Notes: generated from the sequence alone by a model not told the origin. DNA of 43,335 bases from an uncultured Methylococcaceae bacterium (GCA_903918335.1 CAIXDX010000228.1:1-43335); one strand, 5' to 3'; positions 8,281 to 17,742 are shown, numbered from the stretch's first letter. Made by a program: numbers and translations.

Positions 8281-9090
8281 CTATTCATAGCTATAGAAAT
8301 TAACGTCATGCACAAAGTTATGTAAGGCTTCCATATTGACCGATTTATTATTTTTATCATCGTGTGCTCTATAACCAATGTGATAACGATCACTATTTTC
8401 ACCTTTGATTAAAGTCATGCCAGCTGCTAGTTCCGTATTCAATTGAGTAATTGTGGCGGGGGCTGCGTCTGTCGTTAACCAAAAGTACAAATGGTCGTTA
8501 ATTTCTTCCAAAGAGAAGTCAGGTTCTTCGATTTTAAAAGTTTTTTGTAACGAATGGACTAATACGCTGACTTTAGGAAAAACATCAAGACTGATGCCGG
8601 ACTTATCTATTGTATGGTTAAAATAAATTAGGAATTGAGTGTTGAGTGGAATTTCAGCTTTAATGCGTAACATCTCATAGTGATATTTCATAACGTCGTT
8701 ATGATGGCCGCTTTTAAATGCTAAATAGATTTCTGAGTTTAGTAACGCTACAGGGTCTGGCATGATGCGCATAATACATTGCATATAAAAATAAGACGCT
8801 TGATGCTCACCCAAGATACGCAGTGAAGATGCTTGATACATTTTGTGATGAGGATGACGACTCAGTTTTTTTGCGAGTACATGTTGTCTATCTGATTCCT
8901 CTAAATTACCTTGTATTGCGGCGATAAGTCCACGTGCTGAGGCGGCTAAGTCAGGATCTTTTGCATCTAATCTTTTAGCTTCTTTTTCTAGTCGTAAAGA
9001 ATTAAAGGTATCGGGGTGTGTCTCGCTTAAGGCATAAACATGTATTTGATCAAGCAAGTTTTGGAAAATGTTAGTTGAATCTTCTGACAT
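8281..9090 (-). CDS. Hypothetical helical-repeat (TPR-like) protein, tandem paralog A
   Basis: Function not recognised. It is the full-length paralog of the downstream gene (269 against 266 aa). A predicted helical repeat core lies at about residues 45-135 (ARGLIAAIQGNLEESDRQ, LRILGEHQASYFYMQ, YLAFKSGHHND). It is soluble and lacks export signals. The ATG at 9090 has a good ribosome site (GGGAG 8-12 bp upstream), stronger than that of the second copy, which may be translated at a different level. No gene precedes it closely, so the two form their own operon. Divergence is spread along the whole length, suggesting an old duplication rather than a recent one. Confidence 0.6.
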   Translation of the reverse strand: MSEDSTNIFQNLLDQIHVYALSETHPDTFNSLRLEKEAKRLDAKDPDLAASARGLIAAIQGNLEESDRQHVLAKKLSRHPHHKMYQASSLRILGEHQASYFYMQCIMRIMPDPVALLNSEIYLAFKSGHHNDVMKYHYEMLRIKAEIPLNTQFLIYFNHTIDKSGISLDVFPKVSVLVHSLQKTFKIEEPDFSLEEINDHLYFWLTTDAAPATITQLNTELAAGMTLIKGENSDRYHIGYRAHDDKNNKSVNMEALHNFVHDVNFYSYE

Positions 9091-9341
9091 AAGAGTGTCT
9101 CCCGCCTGACTAAAATAACGAATGATTTAGCCTTGTGCTGGTTGCAGTTTAACAGTAAAGTCGAGAGAGCCTAGATAAGATTTAATAGCATTATCTTAAT
9201 GTTAAATAAAGATGATCCAATAAAATAAATCACCTATTTTTTTTGTGAAATTTATTTTAATCAATATTGATTAAATACCAATTAATATAGTTACTTATGT
9301 AAAACTTATTATGTGAAAATACTTTTTTGACTGACAGGCAA

Positions 9342-9376
9342 AAAAAATGGCTATTTCACAGAAATAGCCATTTTTT
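9342..9376 (-). terminator. Terminator downstream of ettA
   Basis: A perfect 16-bp stem (9342-9357 with 9361-9376) with a 3-nt loop, built around TGGCTATTTC. Read on the minus strand it ends in a run of seven T, 8 bp after the ettA stop. It could also work on the other strand. Confidence 0.92.
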
Positions 9377-9383
9377 AGTTAGT

Positions 9384-11048
9384 TTAAGAAATCTTTTTGT
9401 ACTTAATGCGTTTAGGATTATTAGCATCAGTTCCTAGTCGACGATGCCTATCCGCTTCATAATCTTCATAGTTACCTTCAAACCACATCACATTACTATC
9501 GCCTTCAAACGCTAGGATATGGGTCGCGATTCTATCTAAGAACCATCTATCATGCGAGATAACCACGGCGCAGCCAGGGAAGGCGAGTAGGGCTTCTTCT
9601 AAAGCACGCAAGGTTTCAACGTCTAGATCGTTGGTTGGTTCGTCTAACAGCAATACATTGCCGCCGGTTTTGAGTAGTTTAGCTAAATGGACCCGGTTAC
9701 GTTCACCACCTGATAAATCACCGATGTATTTACCTTGGTCCGCGCCTTTAAAGTTAAAACGACCTACATAAGAACGAGAAGGTGTTTCGTATTTACCAAC
9801 AGTGATAATATCTAAACCATCTGAAATTTCTTCGAATACGGTTTTCTTAGCATCTAAATCATCACGTAACTGATCAACATACGCCATTTGAACGGTTTGG
9901 CCAATGTTTAGAGTCCCTGAATCCGGTTTCTCAATCCCTGCCATCATTCTAAACAAGGTAGTTTTACCTGCACCATTCGGGCCGATAATACCAACTATGC
10001 CACCGGGCGGTAATCTAAAGTTAAGATCATTGAATAATAATTTGTCACCAAAGGCTTTGCTGATGTTCTCCGCTTCAATGACTACATCCCCTAAACGAGG
10101 TCCAGGTGGAATATAGATCTCTTGGGTTTCGTTACGTTTTTGGACATCAGTAGAAGACAATTCTTCAAATCGAGCCAAACGCGCTTTACTCTTAGCGTGA
10201 CGGCCTTTAGGGTTGGTTCTTACCCATTCTAGCTCTTCTTTCATGGCCTTTTGACGAGAAGATTCTTGTTTCTCTTCTTGCAATAAGCGATTGCTCTTTT
10301 GTTCTAACCAGCTTGAGTAATTGCCTTCCCAAGGAATGCCCGATCCTCTATCAAGCTCTAATATCCAACCGGCCACATTATCTAAGAAGTAACGATCATG
10401 GGTTACCGCGACTACAGTACCCGTATAATCATGCAAGAAACGTTCTAACCAAGCAACTGATTCAGCGTCTAAGTGGTTGGTTGGTTCGTCTAGTAACAAC
10501 ATATCGGGGTTTGATAGTAATAAACGACATAAAGCGACACGACGTTTCTCCCCCCCTGATAATTTAGTAACATCCGCATCCCAATCCGGCAATCTTAAGG
10601 CATCTGCTGCTACTTCTAATTTACGGTCTAGATTATGGCCATCTGCGGCATTAATAATGTCTTCTAATTTAGCTTGTTCTGCAGCCAATTTATCAAAGTC
10701 AGCATCGGGTTCCGCATAGGCTGCATAGACTGCATCTAAGGCATTCAAAGCATTTTTGACTTCTGCTACCGCTTCTTCAATATTGCCACGCACTGTTTTT
10801 TCTGGATCTAAATGCGGCTCTTGCGCTAAATAGCCAATGTTGATGCCTTTTAAAGGGATCGCTTCACCTTCGATCTCTTTATCGATACCCGCCATAATTC
10901 TGAGCAGCGTTGATTTACCCGAGCCGTTAAGGCCGAGTACACCGATTTTAGCGCCAGGGAAAAAGGAAAGGGAGATGTTCTTAAGAATGTATTTTTTAGG
11001 GGGGACAATTTTGCCAACCCGATTCATTGAATAGATATATTGAGCCAT
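9384..11048 (-). CDS. ettA: Energy-dependent translational throttle protein EttA (ABC-F ATPase)
   Basis: Soluble ribosome-binding ABC-F protein that senses ADP/ATP and gates the first elongation step. It has two nucleotide-binding domains. The first shows Walker [10 protein letters not shown] (about residues 40-48), [16 protein letters not shown] and [11 protein letters not shown]. The second shows [24 protein letters not shown] and [11 protein letters not shown]. Between them lies the charged P-site tRNA interaction motif helix pair ([19 protein letters not shown] onwards). The start [19 protein letters not shown] matches EttA exactly in style, and 554 aa is the family length. It lies 59 bp past cysH on the same strand and is followed at once by a strong terminator, so it may be read both from its own promoter and as the end of gshA-cysH. 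Confidence 0.96.
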   Translation of the reverse strand: MAQYIYSMNRVGKIVPPKKYILKNISLSFFPGAKIGVLGLNGSGKSTLLRIMAGIDKEIEGEAIPLKGINIGYLAQEPHLDPEKTVRGNIEEAVAEVKNALNALDAVYAAYAEPDADFDKLAAEQAKLEDIINAADGHNLDRKLEVAADALRLPDWDADVTKLSGGEKRRVALCRLLLSNPDMLLLDEPTNHLDAESVAWLERFLHDYTGTVVAVTHDRYFLDNVAGWILELDRGSGIPWEGNYSSWLEQKSNRLLQEEKQESSRQKAMKEELEWVRTNPKGRHAKSKARLARFEELSSTDVQKRNETQEIYIPPGPRLGDVVIEAENISKAFGDKLLFNDLNFRLPPGGIVGIIGPNGAGKTTLFRMMAGIEKPDSGTLNIGQTVQMAYVDQLRDDLDAKKTVFEEISDGLDIITVGKYETPSRSYVGRFNFKGADQGKYIGDLSGGERNRVHLAKLLKTGGNVLLLDEPTNDLDVETLRALEEALLAFPGCAVVISHDRWFLDRIATHILAFEGDSNVMWFEGNYEDYEADRHRRLGTDANNPKRIKYKKIS

Positions 11049-11107
11049 AGTTTTTTATAAAGTCGTAAACAGAAGGTTGCTGAGTTTAGAATTCAACTCA
11101 TTATAGA

Positions 11108-11830
11108 TTAATTCTTTATATTGCCAGCATGTAAGCCACATTCTTTTTTGCCACCGGCTTCCCACCACCAACGGCCAACGCGCTCATGTTGATTAGGTAA
11201 TACAGCACGTGTACAGGGTTCACAACCAATGCTAATAAAGCCTTGTTGGTGCAGAGGATTAAACGGCACTTGATGGGCTTCAATATAATCCCATACTTGG
11301 CTAGAGGACCAATTGATCAAGGGATTAAATTTAATTAAAGCTTTGTCAGCAGTAGAAAAAGCAGTATCCACTTGTACTTCTGGGATGTCTTGGCGCGTAT
11401 CTAAACTCTGATCTTTGCGTTGCCCCGTGATCCACGCATCTAATTGCGCTAATTTACGTTTTAAAGGCTCAACTTTACGGATGCCACAACATTCTTGATG
11501 GCCGTCTTCATAAAAACTAAACAAGCCTTTACGAGTCACAAAGCTATCCAGTGTATCTCTGTCTGGACTGAGTAATTCAATGTCTATTTGATAATGCTTT
11601 CTGACGGTTTCAATAAAGCGATAGGTTTCAGGGTGTAAGCGTCCGGTATCTAAAGAGAACACTTTGATGTCACTGCGTATCTTGCTGGCCATATCAATCA
11701 ATACGACATCTTCTGCGCCACTGAATGAGATTGCTATATTATCAAAGTGTTCTAACGCACTCTTAAGAATAGTTCTAGGATTTTTATGGGCTATTTCAAC
11801 TTGTAAAGCAGTGATATTGAGTGTAGTCAT
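11108..11830 (-). CDS. cysH: Assimilatory sulfonucleotide reductase, APS-reductase type
   Basis: Reduces activated sulfate to sulfite with thioredoxin or glutaredoxin electrons. Seen: the nucleotide-binding SFSGAEDVV loop (35-43), [12 protein letters not shown], and the C-terminal KKECGLH with catalytic Cys231. Four more cysteines sit as CC (114-115) and CxxC (203-206). This CC...CxxC set binds a [4Fe-4S] cluster in APS reductases and is absent from E. coli-type PAPS reductases, so the substrate is likely APS (adenylyl sulfate), possibly both. The 240-aa length fits. It sits 12 bp past gshA, tying sulfide and cysteine production to glutathione synthesis. Confidence 0.92.
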   Translation of the reverse strand: MTTLNITALQVEIAHKNPRTILKSALEHFDNIAISFSGAEDVVLIDMASKIRSDIKVFSLDTGRLHPETYRFIETVRKHYQIDIELLSPDRDTLDSFVTRKGLFSFYEDGHQECCGIRKVEPLKRKLAQLDAWITGQRKDQSLDTRQDIPEVQVDTAFSTADKALIKFNPLINWSSSQVWDYIEAHQVPFNPLHQQGFISIGCEPCTRAVLPNQHERVGRWWWEAGGKKECGLHAGNIKN

Positions 11831-11842
11831 GACTGTGTGGTA

Positions 11843-13429
11843 TTAAGTCTGAGAAAAATAGTCTGATAAGAATTGTTCAAACGGTACTTGAGGCTTTTGT
11901 TCAATTTCGTGTTGCTTAGTAATTGAAATTTCAGCCATCTCAGTAAATGTTTGCTGAACATTTGCGTCAAATGGCGATGCTCTAAAGTGTTCAGCATGTT
12001 CACGAGACTTATTTAAGGCAAAGCGTGCGTAGGGAACTTTAGATTCGGTCATCTGCGCTAAGATTCTAGCAGAGGGTGTTAAGTCAGGGTTATTAAGCAC
12101 AGCTCTTTGTTTATCTAAAGCGGCGCTATAAGGTTTAGTCTCATCGGTGTTATCTAAAATCTCACAGACGATTTGCATCGAATTTAAGATTTCTGTAGCC
12201 CAATCAGTTAATAAAATTGCTTGTTCACCTTTATGAAGCATTAAGCTTGGCTTTCTACCTTGATTAGCGACAGCCAATTGATTAGCATTATTTACTTTAT
12301 TATCTGAATCAGTGAGTTCGGGACTATCGTTAAGTAAACACGTTAATAATAAGGCTTCAATAAATCGAGATTTATCAACGTCAATACCTATAGGATCAAA
12401 GATATCTAAATCAAGTGAACGCATTTCAACATAACGAACACCACGCTTTTTAAGCGCTATCGTCGGCTTTTCACTCGAGTTGATAATCTGTTTAGGGCGC
12501 ATCGTGCTATAGAACTCATTTTCTATCTGCAAGATATTCGCATTGAGTTGTTGATACTCACCATCCACATTAACCCCGATCTTTTCGTATTCAGGATAAG
12601 GCGTGCTAATGGCTTGCGTTAAACTATCAACATAGCCTGTTAAGGAATTGTAATCGATGCGTAAGTTAGCTTGGTTTTTACTTTTATACCCAATGTCGCT
12701 CATGCGTAATGAGGTCGCATAAGGGTGATAGAGTGTACCTGCATCAAACTCTTCAAATTGTGCCATCAATTCTGGACGGCTTTTAAAGAAGTTTTTACAA
12801 ATAGCAGGGGAGGCACCGAATAAATACAAAATGAGCCAACCGATACGTTGAAAATTACGGGTTAAACCAAAATAAGCTGCCGCTCTGTATTCCTCTAAAG
12901 ATAAGGCGCTTTCTTCTAAAGCATGTAATTGGGGCCAAAGTGCTTCAGGTACCGAATAGTTAAAATGTATGCCGGCAATGGCTTGCATGGTTCTGCCATA
13001 ACGATGCCATAAACCATGGCGATACACATGCTTCATACGGCCAATATTAGAAGTGCCGTAGGTGGCTATTGGAATACTTAAATCCCCATCAATACCACAA
13101 GGCATACTGGCGCCCAGTAATATTTCTTCATCTAAATGGCTATAAACCACTTGATGAATGTTGCGCAGATAGCTTAATGACTCGTTAATATCAGAAAACG
13201 CGGGGGTAATAAGTTCAATTAACGCTTCAGAATAATCTGTGGTAATACTTGGATGCGTTAATGCCGATCCTAAGGCAATGGGATGGGGCGTTTGGGCAAT
13301 TAAGCCGTCTTTTCCTAATCGCAGACTCTCTTTTTCGATCCCTTTAAGGCCGCCGCACAAGAGTTGCTGCTGGTCATTCTTAAGTAATCGATGGAGTCGC
13401 GTTGGAAGTGAATGGGTAGAATAGGTCAT
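11843..13429 (-). CDS. gshA: Glutamate-cysteine ligase
   Basis: First enzyme of glutathione synthesis: ATP-dependent joining of glutamate and cysteine. The 528-aa protein is the proteobacterial GshA type (E. coli form about 518 aa). Recognisable segments are the N-terminal GGLKGIEKESLRL, TDYSEALIELITPA, LGASMPCGI, the GIHFNYSVPE block, RGVRYVEMRSLDLDIFDP in the middle, and the C-terminal SRxHAEHFR. It is the first gene of a minus-strand run with cysH, divergent from recQ across an 82-bp gap. Cysteine is both the product of the CysH branch and the substrate here, so the pairing makes sense. Confidence 0.96.
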   Translation of the reverse strand: MTYSTHSLPTRLHRLLKNDQQQLLCGGLKGIEKESLRLGKDGLIAQTPHPIALGSALTHPSITTDYSEALIELITPAFSDINESLSYLRNIHQVVYSHLDEEILLGASMPCGIDGDLSIPIATYGTSNIGRMKHVYRHGLWHRYGRTMQAIAGIHFNYSVPEALWPQLHALEESALSLEEYRAAAYFGLTRNFQRIGWLILYLFGASPAICKNFFKSRPELMAQFEEFDAGTLYHPYATSLRMSDIGYKSKNQANLRIDYNSLTGYVDSLTQAISTPYPEYEKIGVNVDGEYQQLNANILQIENEFYSTMRPKQIINSSEKPTIALKKRGVRYVEMRSLDLDIFDPIGIDVDKSRFIEALLLTCLLNDSPELTDSDNKVNNANQLAVANQGRKPSLMLHKGEQAILLTDWATEILNSMQIVCEILDNTDETKPYSAALDKQRAVLNNPDLTPSARILAQMTESKVPYARFALNKSREHAEHFRASPFDANVQQTFTEMAEISITKQHEIEQKPQVPFEQFLSDYFSQT

Positions 13430-13511
13430 TGAGTCCGCGTGTATTCACTGCTGTCCTGTATAATCAGACTATTATAATGGGTTTAGTAATTTGAAGAAAT
13501 AATATCATCGT
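13430..13511. promoter_or_regulatory. Divergent gshA / recQ promoter region
   Basis: An 82-bp gap between head-to-head genes must hold both starts. The palindromic ATTATAAT at 13471-13478 offers a TATAAT -10 box on either strand, and a second TATAAT lies nearby at about 13459. No good -35 boxes were found, so assignment is tentative. Confidence 0.3.
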
Positions 13512-15650
13512 ATGAATTGCACTATAACGCAGCAAGCTGAAGAAGTCTTAAAAAGGCTTTTTGGTTATGATCATTTCAGAGGTCAGCAACAAGCCGTTAT
13601 AGAATCCGTTATTTCAGGAGAGGATGCTTTAGTTTTAATGCCGACGGGTGGGGGCAAATCACTCTGTTATCAAATTCCAGCGTTAATTAGGCCCGGCGTC
13701 GGGATTGTTATCTCCCCCTTAATCGCTTTAATGCAAGATCAAGTGAATGCTTTATTGCAATTAGGTATAAAAGCAGCGTTTTTAAACTCTACACTCACTC
13801 AAGATGAAGTCCGATCTATAGAGCGTCAATTACTCAATCAAGAAATAGAATTATTGTATATAGCGCCAGAACGCTTAGCGTCTGAGCGTACCTTGAGTTT
13901 ATTCAAGCGCCTTAATATTGCCTTATTTGCCATTGATGAAGCGCATTGCGTTTCTCAATGGGGGCATGATTTTAGGGCAGATTATCTGCAACTTTCTATG
14001 TTGCATGAGCAATTTCCTAGTATTCCTCGTATAGCGCTGACAGCCACCGCTGATGAGAAAACACGTGAAGAAATTGTCTTGCGTTTAAATCTGCATCATG
14101 CGCCGCTTTATATCAGTAGTTTCGATCGCCCTAATATTCGTTATCGTATAGTCCAAAAACAAAATGCTCGCTTACAGTTATTAGAATTTATTACCGCTGA
14201 GCACGCGGGTGATGCCGGCATTGTGTATTGTTTATCACGTAAAAAAGTGGATGAAACTGCTGAGTATTTGGTGAGTAAAGGTATTAATGCTTTGCCTTAT
14301 CATGCGGGTATGTCTAATGAACTTAGGTATCAGCATCAGCATCGCTTCTTGATGGACGAGTCGGTGGTGATCGTCGCTACCATTGCGTTTGGTATGGGTA
14401 TTGATAAGCCCAATGTTCGGTTTGTCGCGCATTTAGATTTACCTAAAAGTATCGAAGCCTATTATCAAGAAACGGGTAGAGCAGGGCGTGATGGTTTAGC
14501 CGCTAATGCTTGGATGGCGTATGGCTTACAAGATGTGATCACATTAAGGCGAATGTTAGCCGATTCACCTGCAGATGAGGCGCATAAACGCTTAGAGTTA
14601 CATAAATTAGATGCCATGTTGGCGTTATGTGAGCAAGTCCATTGTCGTCGCCAAGGCCTATTAAGTTACTTTGGTGATCTTTTAGAGCATGATTGTAATA
14701 ACTGCGATACCTGTCTAGAAACGGTAGAAACCTGGGATGGTACATTAGTTGCCCAACAAGCTTTATCCTGTATCTATAGAACCGGACAACGTTACGGCGT
14801 TGGGTATTTAATAGAGGTACTCTTGGGTAAATCGACAGAGCGAATTATCAATGCCGCCCACGATAAAATATCGACCTTTGGTATTGGTAAAGACCTAGAT
14901 GAACAACAATGGTCTTCTGTATTTAGACAATTGGTAGCGCGTAACTTGGTAACAGTTAACTTTGACCATTTTGGTGTTTTGCAATTAACAGATGCCTGCA
15001 GGCCTATCTTGAGAGGTGAGCAATCTCTCATCTTGCGTAAAGATATTAAGCCAGAAAAAACCAAAGGCCGTCGTAAGGGACATAATAAGTCGGTATCTAA
15101 ATCTCAGATGAAATCTGATTTATGGGACGCTTTACGCACAAAGCGGCGTACTATTGCAGATGAACAAGATGTGCCGCCTTATATTATTTTTAATGATGCC
15201 ACCTTAATGGCGATGGTAGAAGAAAAGCCGACTAATCTCGCACAAATGGCACTATTATCCGGTGTGGGGGTACGTAAATTAGAACTCTATGGCGAGCAGT
15301 TTTTAGCTGTGATTCTTGATAATATCAGTGAAACTAAAACGCCTGATACAGTAATAGAGTCTATTGAGTTATTTCGACTCGGATTTAATGTGCAACAAGT
15401 GGCTCAAAAACGTGAGCTGAAAGACGATACTATTTATAATCATTTAGCGCATGGTTTAGAGCAAGGCCAATTACGGTTATCTGATGTCCTAGATTTACCC
15501 GATGCAGAGCTTAGAATGATTCAGTCGTTGATTTTAGAATTACCCGAAGCCCAGCAAAATGCCCTAAAGCCCGTTTACGAACAATTAGAGGGGCAATACA
15601 GTTATGGGGTCTTACGTTGTGTACGAGCGGCTTTGCACTATGAATTGTAA
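13512..15650 (+). CDS. recQ: ATP-dependent DNA helicase RecQ
   Basis: 3'-to-5' helicase for recombination and stalled fork repair. The helicase core has the RecQ Q-motif GYDHFRGQQ, Walker A PTGGGKS, DEAH box [14 protein letters not shown], and motif [12 protein letters not shown]. The RQC region has zinc cysteines (C-x8-C-x2-C pattern around HDCNNCDTC) and a winged helix. An HRDC domain is seen around residues 535-605 ([21 protein letters not shown]). An extra C-terminal helicase HTH segment follows ([20 protein letters not shown]), bringing the length to 712 aa, longer than the E. coli form. It stands alone, divergent from gshA. Confidence 0.96.
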   Translation: MNCTITQQAEEVLKRLFGYDHFRGQQQAVIESVISGEDALVLMPTGGGKSLCYQIPALIRPGVGIVISPLIALMQDQVNALLQLGIKAAFLNSTLTQDEVRSIERQLLNQEIELLYIAPERLASERTLSLFKRLNIALFAIDEAHCVSQWGHDFRADYLQLSMLHEQFPSIPRIALTATADEKTREEIVLRLNLHHAPLYISSFDRPNIRYRIVQKQNARLQLLEFITAEHAGDAGIVYCLSRKKVDETAEYLVSKGINALPYHAGMSNELRYQHQHRFLMDESVVIVATIAFGMGIDKPNVRFVAHLDLPKSIEAYYQETGRAGRDGLAANAWMAYGLQDVITLRRMLADSPADEAHKRLELHKLDAMLALCEQVHCRRQGLLSYFGDLLEHDCNNCDTCLETVETWDGTLVAQQALSCIYRTGQRYGVGYLIEVLLGKSTERIINAAHDKISTFGIGKDLDEQQWSSVFRQLVARNLVTVNFDHFGVLQLTDACRPILRGEQSLILRKDIKPEKTKGRRKGHNKSVSKSQMKSDLWDALRTKRRTIADEQDVPPYIIFNDATLMAMVEEKPTNLAQMALLSGVGVRKLELYGEQFLAVILDNISETKTPDTVIESIELFRLGFNVQQVAQKRELKDDTIYNHLAHGLEQGQLRLSDVLDLPDAELRMIQSLILELPEAQQNALKPVYEQLEGQYSYGVLRCVRAALHYEL

Positions 15651-15729
15651 GTCGCATTTTTATTAAACACTCAGGTGTTGTAATATTAACTTTAGATTTA
15701 CCTAAAATAAAACAAATTAAATAGGAATA

Positions 15730-16212
15730 ATGATGGCAGTCAATGTTGATGATTTTAAAAAAGCCTTACAACTTTGGGCGAGTGGGGTTACCGTCGTTAC
15801 GACCACTTCAGAGCAGTTAGGTCCTCAAGGGATGACAGTGACGGCATTCTCAAGCGTTTCTGCTAATCCTCCGCAAATTTTAGTGTGTCTTAATCAAAAT
15901 GCAGATACCGTTAATGGTATAGAAGCCAGTCAATACTTTGCCGTGAATGTGTTAAGAGCTGATCAACAAGATGTATCTAATCAATTTGCCGGCGGTGCGT
16001 CACAAGCAGAACGATTTGCCAATACAGCATGGACTGCTAGTGCGAGTGGGTCACCTTTATTAGATGACAGTATCGTGTCTTTAGATTGTAAAGTGATTGA
16101 TAAGGTTTTAGCAGGCTCACATTGGATAGTGATTGGCGAAATACAAGAAACTGTTTGTCGAACAGGTGAACCTTTATTGTATTTTTCTGGGGCTTATCGC
16201 GAGTTGAATTAA
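15730..16212 (+). CDS. Flavin reductase-like domain protein (FMN-binding split barrel)
   Basis: Small 160-aa flavin reductase family enzyme, likely NAD(P)H:flavin oxidoreductase or the reductase half of a two-component monooxygenase. Family motifs: the N-terminal LQLWASGVTVVTT, QGMTVTAFSSVSANPPQILVC with the conserved TASAFSSVS-type flavin site, FAVNVL, and the C-terminal LLYFSGAYREL. Start codons ATGATG at 15730 and 15733 follow an AGGAA ribosome site, so either is possible. No oxygenase partner is next to it, so its flavin client is unknown. A terminator follows within 10 bp. Confidence 0.9.
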   Translation: MMAVNVDDFKKALQLWASGVTVVTTTSEQLGPQGMTVTAFSSVSANPPQILVCLNQNADTVNGIEASQYFAVNVLRADQQDVSNQFAGGASQAERFANTAWTASASGSPLLDDSIVSLDCKVIDKVLAGSHWIVIGEIQETVCRTGEPLLYFSGAYRELN

Positions 16213-16221
16213 CAATAATAA

Positions 16222-16253
16222 TGGGGTAACAGATGACTGTTACCCCAATTTTT
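16222..16253 (+). terminator. Terminator of the flavin reductase gene
   Basis: 11-bp stem TGGGGTAACAG/CTGTTACCCCA with 4-nt loop ATGA, followed by five T. It lies 9 bp past the stop codon. Confidence 0.9.
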
Positions 16254-16272
16254 AACTAATAAACTGTTCCGT

Positions 16273-16551
16273 TTATTGGCCTAGCACTATTTTTTGAATA
16301 GAACTCCAGTCACCTTGTGGCAGACTTTTATCCCACCACCTTATGCGGTACTCCCTTGTTTCATGGGTGTTACCCACTGCTAATGCTCTTTCATCCAAAT
16401 AGGGTTTAATGGTGTCAATGGCTAAAAATGCCCACTCTTCTTCACCACGACGGCTCTCAATCCAAATCCCTTTATGGCCGTATTTATTAAAATCAATACG
16501 CACCACAGAATGATCTAGCCCCAGCTCAACACTGAGTATAAATTCTGGCAC
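16273..16551 (-). pseudogene. C-terminal piece of a split hypothetical protein (fibronectin-III-like end)
   Basis: A 92-aa frame opening with GTG that overlaps the previous stop (TAGTG). It contains IWIESRRGEEEWAFLAIDT, PYLDERA and YRIRWWDKSLPQGDWSSI. From memory this resembles the C-terminal beta-sandwich part of a widespread hypothetical family of roughly 200 aa, whose N-terminal part resembles the neighbouring 75-aa frame. The middle of such proteins appears to be missing, so I read the pair as one gene with an internal deletion. Translation by coupling through the TAGTG overlap cannot be ruled out. It is at the edge of a decayed region with transposon and toxin-antitoxin debris. Confidence 0.5.
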
Positions 16552-16778
16552 TAAATGAGCAGGTTTTTATAAGCGGTGGCTTGCTTAGCATCAAGCTGAG
16601 TGGCCGGATGCCAATGCTGGAGTATCCAAATGTAATATTGGATATCGGCGAGTGTTGTAGCGACTTCCTGCGCTGCTATTCCGCAGCTTGAGCCATTAAT
16701 GGGGAGTTTGGATGCATAATGACTGAGCCAGATGATCTGGTCAGCGCCGATGGTAGGAAAATAGGTGTTAGTCGTCAT
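16551..16778 (-). pseudogene. N-terminal piece of a split hypothetical protein
   Basis: A 75-aa frame starting MTTNTYFPTIGADQIIWLSHY, a soluble helical stretch (IWLSHYASKLPINGSSCGI) ending in AYKNLLI and a TAG. The beginning resembles the N-terminal helical part of the same hypothetical family as the downstream frame. The stop overlaps the GTG of the next frame by one base. Either the gene suffered a deletion that put a stop in the middle, or the two halves are now separately translated. No function can be assigned. Confidence 0.5.
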
Positions 16779-17145
16779 GGTAATTACAGTCTCCGAAATA
16801 GTTTAGGTAAGGAACTTAGAGATAATTACGCGTCAGGATCGGCATGGGGGAGATCACCGAAGAAATTTAGCCCTACTCGCAGAACTATTGGGACTACTGT
16901 CCAACCGGCAGGAAAGACAGCAAATGTTGCAGCGTGAACCTCAAGAAATTAAATGCGCCACTCAATGTTGGTAGATGCTCGCACTAGACTTAAGGAAACA
17001 CACTCTAAAAGATAATAGACTCACCTTGCTCTATCACCCAGACACTAACATACTTTACTAACACCTAATAAACAAAGGGTTTTAAAAATATATATTTAGA
17101 ATCGTACTAATGTTTAGAGGAGGAGCCTGATTAGGCTCAAGAAGC
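16779..17145. other. Decayed intergenic region without intact genes
   Basis: No intact gene is seen. A 42-codon open stretch at 16849-16974 (+) reads ELLGLLSNRQERQQMLQR in its middle and looks protein-like but is not recognised. A short direct repeat, CGTACTAAT, occurs at 17103 and 17146, next to the IS3 scrap, and a 6-bp hairpin GAGCCT/AGGCTC sits between the copies. The surroundings (split gene, IS and toxin remnants) suggest successive insertions and deletions. Confidence 0.5.
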
Positions 17146-17253
17146 GTACTAATAATAAGAGGCGTTGATATCATTCGTCCCAATCAGGTATGGAGTACAA
17201 ACATCAAGTATGTCCGCTTACCCCGTGGCTTCGTTTACTTAGTGGCCATCCTA
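17146..17253 (+). pseudogene. IS3-family transposase (OrfB, integrase core) remnant
   Basis: Translated here, the DNA reads LIIRGVDIIRPNQVWSTN and continues IKYVRLPRGFVYLVAIL. This is the start of the DDE integrase core of IS3-family OrfB proteins, usually RPNQVWxTDITY...GFxYLVAI. The first catalytic Asp is Asn here (codon 17200-17202), and the frame runs into a TAA soon after the conserved segment. Only about 36 codons of some 280 remain and no inverted repeats were found. An unassigned stretch of about 150 bp follows, with a hydrophobic open frame I do not recognise. Confidence 0.8.
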
Positions 17254-17405
17254 GGAAAGTAAGCAAAGGAATAAAGCCAAGCTATGACTTTTGATGTGTT
17301 ACCTGCTGGAGCGGCTTTAGTCGTTACTTTAGTATCCGCAGGGTTCCTGTCATGGGTTCTAAGTTTTATATCCAAGAAAATAGGTTTTCACAATGTATTA
17401 CTTTA

Positions 17406-17508
17406 TTACCAGATACAGTTAATACCTGATGTGGTGCGGAGTTTCCCATCCGCAGTAATAAGGGGGCTTCGATGGGCAACCGCCGTTGCTCCGATAAGAC
17501 GAATTGTC
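17406..17508 (-). pseudogene. C-terminal remnant of a VapC-type PIN-domain toxin
   Basis: In the +1-shifted frame relative to the antitoxin tail, the minus strand reads RLIGATAVAHRSPLITADGK followed by LRTTSGINCIW and a stop. This is the end of a PIN-domain ribonuclease (usual pattern DRxIGATAxxHxxPLxTAD...LW). All upstream parts, including the N-terminal and central acidic residues, are absent. The antitoxin reading runs directly into it, so a deletion removed most of the toxin gene and fused the two remnants out of frame. Confidence 0.8.
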
Positions 17509-17742
17509 AGCATCACCTGTCCATTCTTCATCTAGGGGGGCAAGAATGTCACCGATAATCATTTTGCCACGCAAAGCTTCCAGTCGCTTTAAGGCTGCTT
17601 CACGTTGGTTTTCTTTTCGATCAGGGACAATACGGGCGATGGTTTTACCGTGTAAGGTAATTTCTATTTCATCCCCTTGTTGCACTTGCTTTAAATAGTT
17701 TGGCAAGTGCTGACGTAATTCGGTGACATTAACTGAGCTCAT
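17419..17742 (-). CDS. Orphan Phd/YefM-type antitoxin with scrambled tail
   Basis: DNA-binding antitoxin of a type II toxin-antitoxin pair. The authentic part runs MSSVNVTELRQHLPNYLKQV, then GDEIEITLHGKTIARIVPD, ending near EEWTGDADN. The final ~29 codons (NSSYRSNGG onward) are out-of-frame reading of the toxin remnant and not antitoxin sequence. The track start at 17763 adds seven residues; ATG 17742 is better, with AGGAATAG just upstream. With the toxin reduced to its last ~33 codons, the antitoxin has no local partner. It may be decaying, or may still neutralise or regulate related systems elsewhere. Confidence 0.8.
   Translation of the reverse strand: MSSVNVTELRQHLPNYLKQVQQGDEIEITLHGKTIARIVPDRKENQREAALKRLEALRGKMIIGDILAPLDEEWTGDADNSSYRSNGGCPSKPPYYCGWETPHHIRY

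Noticed and set aside
9904-11034. Several plus-strand ORFs opposite ettA
   Set aside because: Antisense shadows of a strongly conserved gene, without family features.
16719-16937. 72-aa plus-strand ORF opposite the split hypothetical gene
   Set aside because: Starts antisense to a better coding frame, low-complexity basic tail, no family recognised.
17284-17535. 83-aa plus-strand ORF starting MTFDVLPAG
   Set aside because: The second half is the antisense of the PIN toxin and antitoxin remnants; the hydrophobic first half has no recognisable family. Probably chance within a decayed region.
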